The notes under the pieces were generated by a model. It ran no database searches and was not told the origin of the DNA. It worked only from the letters and a program-made list of their open reading frames with translations. From Anaerosporobacter sp031551385 (GTDB lineage: Bacteria > Bacillota > Clostridia > Lachnospirales > Lachnospiraceae), in NCBI RefSeq assembly GCF_031551385.1, contig NZ_JAVBNS010000090.1, forward strand, positions 1 to 64,000: a stretch of DNA of 64,000 nucleotides, in the 5' to 3' direction. The position numbers were made by a program, and so were the translations under genes. Of this stretch, positions 62,897 to 64,000 are shown piece after piece; the first letter of the stretch is position 1; each line of letters starts with the position of its first letter.

Positions 62897-64000
62897 TTAT
62901 TCTACGGTAAATCGTTTTACACGTTCCATTAAGTCGTCAATGTCTTGTTTTAGAAGGGAAACCGTCTCGGTTGAACTGTTTACAACGCCAGATAGTTCCT
63001 CAGTCATAGCTAATGTTTCTTCGGTAGAAGCAGCATTGCTCTGTGCAAGTTCATTTAAGGTATCTAGTACGCTAGTAACACCTTGACGGTCATTATCCAT
63101 TTTGTTGGTCATGGATTCAATCGTTGTAATAGAATTCATATACAGGTTTAAATCGCTATAAAGGGAACTAAAGATACTCTGTGTATCATTTAATGATTTT
63201 ACCTGATTGTCAATGGTGCTATTAATCGTTTCCATAATGGATAATGATTTTTCGGAATTATCCATCAAGTTTTCGATGATGTTGGATATTTCTTCAACTG
63301 CTTGAGCAGACTGTTTTGCCAAGCTGCCGATTTCGTTAGCAACAACAGCAAATCCTTTACCGCTTTCACCAGCTCTTGCAGCTTCAATAGAAGCATTGAG
63401 CGATAACAAATCAGTCTGAGCGGAAATAGCATTAATTAACTCGGCTGCTTTTCTAATATTTTCAGCTGCCACATTAGTTGCTTTTGCCTGATGGAACATA
63501 CTATCGACATCTTGCTGTGTTTTGGTATTAGCAACAACTAAATCTTTTAACTTATCGGAACATTGTTCACTTAACTCTCTCATTGTCTTAGAACTTGTAC
63601 CAAGGGAAGTTGCTTCTTTGGAAGTGTTTTCAATACCATGTGCTAAGAATTTAATGTCATTAGAAGCTTCGCTTGTAGATGAAGCTTGTGAGTTAACATT
63701 CTTTGAAATATCATTAACCGCTAAACTTACTTCTTCAATCGAATGATTCATTTTTGAGAAGGACTGATCAAATTCATTCAAAGCGCCTGAAATGTTATCA
63801 GAGGCTGATGTGATATCTTTTACAAGTTTATTAATATTTTCTCTGGCAGAATTAAGATTTGTGGCTGTTAAACCAATTTCATCCATCTGTTTTACATCAA
63901 TATATTTGGTTAAGTCACCCCTTGAAAGATAATTTGCAAATTCTTGCATACGTTTTAAAGGTTTTACAATAATAGTTCCAGTTACAATGGATACAATAGC
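62897..64000 (-). CDS. methyl-accepting chemotaxis protein, 5' end outside the window
   Basis: At least 367 codons; the frame is open to the window edge, so the true start is beyond base 64000. The visible part begins in a membrane segment (AIVSIVTGTIIV) followed by a HAMP-like region (KPLKRMQEFANYLSRGDLTKYI) and the signalling domain with the tip QTDLLSLNASIEAARAGESG and FAVVANEIGSLAKQSA. A transmembrane chemoreceptor; its sensor domain cannot be seen. Confidence 0.92.
   Translation of the reverse strand, partial: AIVSIVTGTIIVKPLKRMQEFANYLSRGDLTKYIDVKQMDEIGLTATNLNSARENINKLVKDITSASDNISGALNEFDQSFSKMNHSIEEVSLAVNDISKNVNSQASSTSEASNDIKFLAHGIENTSKEATSLGTSSKTMRELSEQCSDKLKDLVVANTKTQQDVDSMFHQAKATNVAAENIRKAAELINAISAQTDLLSLNASIEAARAGESGKGFAVVANEIGSLAKQSAQAVEEISNIIENLMDNSEKSLSIMETINSTIDNQVKSLNDTQSIFSSLYSDLNLYMNSITTIESMTNKMDNDRQGVTSVLDTLNELAQSNAASTEETLAMTEELSGVVNSSTETVSLLKQDIDDLMERVKRFTVE

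Overview
The window is 64 kb of AT-rich chromosome from what is most likely an endospore-forming, polysaccharide-degrading clostridium of the Lachnospiraceae type. This is inferred from SpoIIR, a SPOCS-LysM spore envelope protein, YesM/YesN-type regulation, LplB/YtcP-type sugar permeases, secreted glycanases and strong AGGAGG ribosome sites. No rRNA, tRNA, CRISPR array, transposase or prophage was seen.

Layout. 0.2-11 kb is a carbohydrate locus: a secreted GH5-GH18-CBM5/12 enzyme, a two-component system whose kinase carries an in-frame stop, two ABC permeases and a solute-binding lipoprotein. 10.9-15.3 kb is a small accessory patch (AraC regulator, DUF5131 protein, a broken histidine phosphatase, an unknown gene, a 49-aa protein). 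It is bounded by two copies, in opposite orientation, of a large palindromic repeat. 15.4-17.5 kb holds a paralogous GH5-CBM6 enzyme preceded by LacI-type palindromes. 17.7-23 kb is housekeeping: pth, mfd and a PrsA-like lipoprotein. A third palindromic repeat, with another repeat nested in it, follows at 23.0-23.5 kb.

23.9-30.2 kb is a tight six-gene operon resembling dlt (adenylation enzyme, carrier protein, MBOAT, SGNH protein). It also contains a PP-loop amidotransferase-like ATPase and a formyltransferase with a full Asn-His-Asp triad. I infer that it attaches a formylated aminoacyl-type group to a surface polymer. 30.3-40.8 kb carries four tandem paralogs of an unknown membrane-anchored protein (one damaged) and a 2513-residue secreted metalloprotease-like protein with about 19 InlB B-repeats.

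41-44 kb is a PadR-controlled ABC exporter followed by truA. 44.3-48.4 kb has a FIST-domain sensor paired with a soluble chemoreceptor and a PEGA membrane protein. 48.6-64 kb is largely core: phosphoglucomutase, a PrcB-like lipoprotein, SPOCS-LysM protein, ispE, GntR regulator, spoIIR, ddl, murI, DUF1934, PlsC, VanY-type carboxypeptidase, pncB and a chemoreceptor cut by the window edge.

The observations most worth following are (1) the palindromic repeat family, whose 23-bp arms differ between copies yet stay paired within each copy, (2) the dlt-like operon with formyltransferase and PP-loop ATPase, and (3) the stop codon exactly inside the kinase phospho-acceptor motif. Start sites, domain names and functions are judged by eye; no database search was possible.
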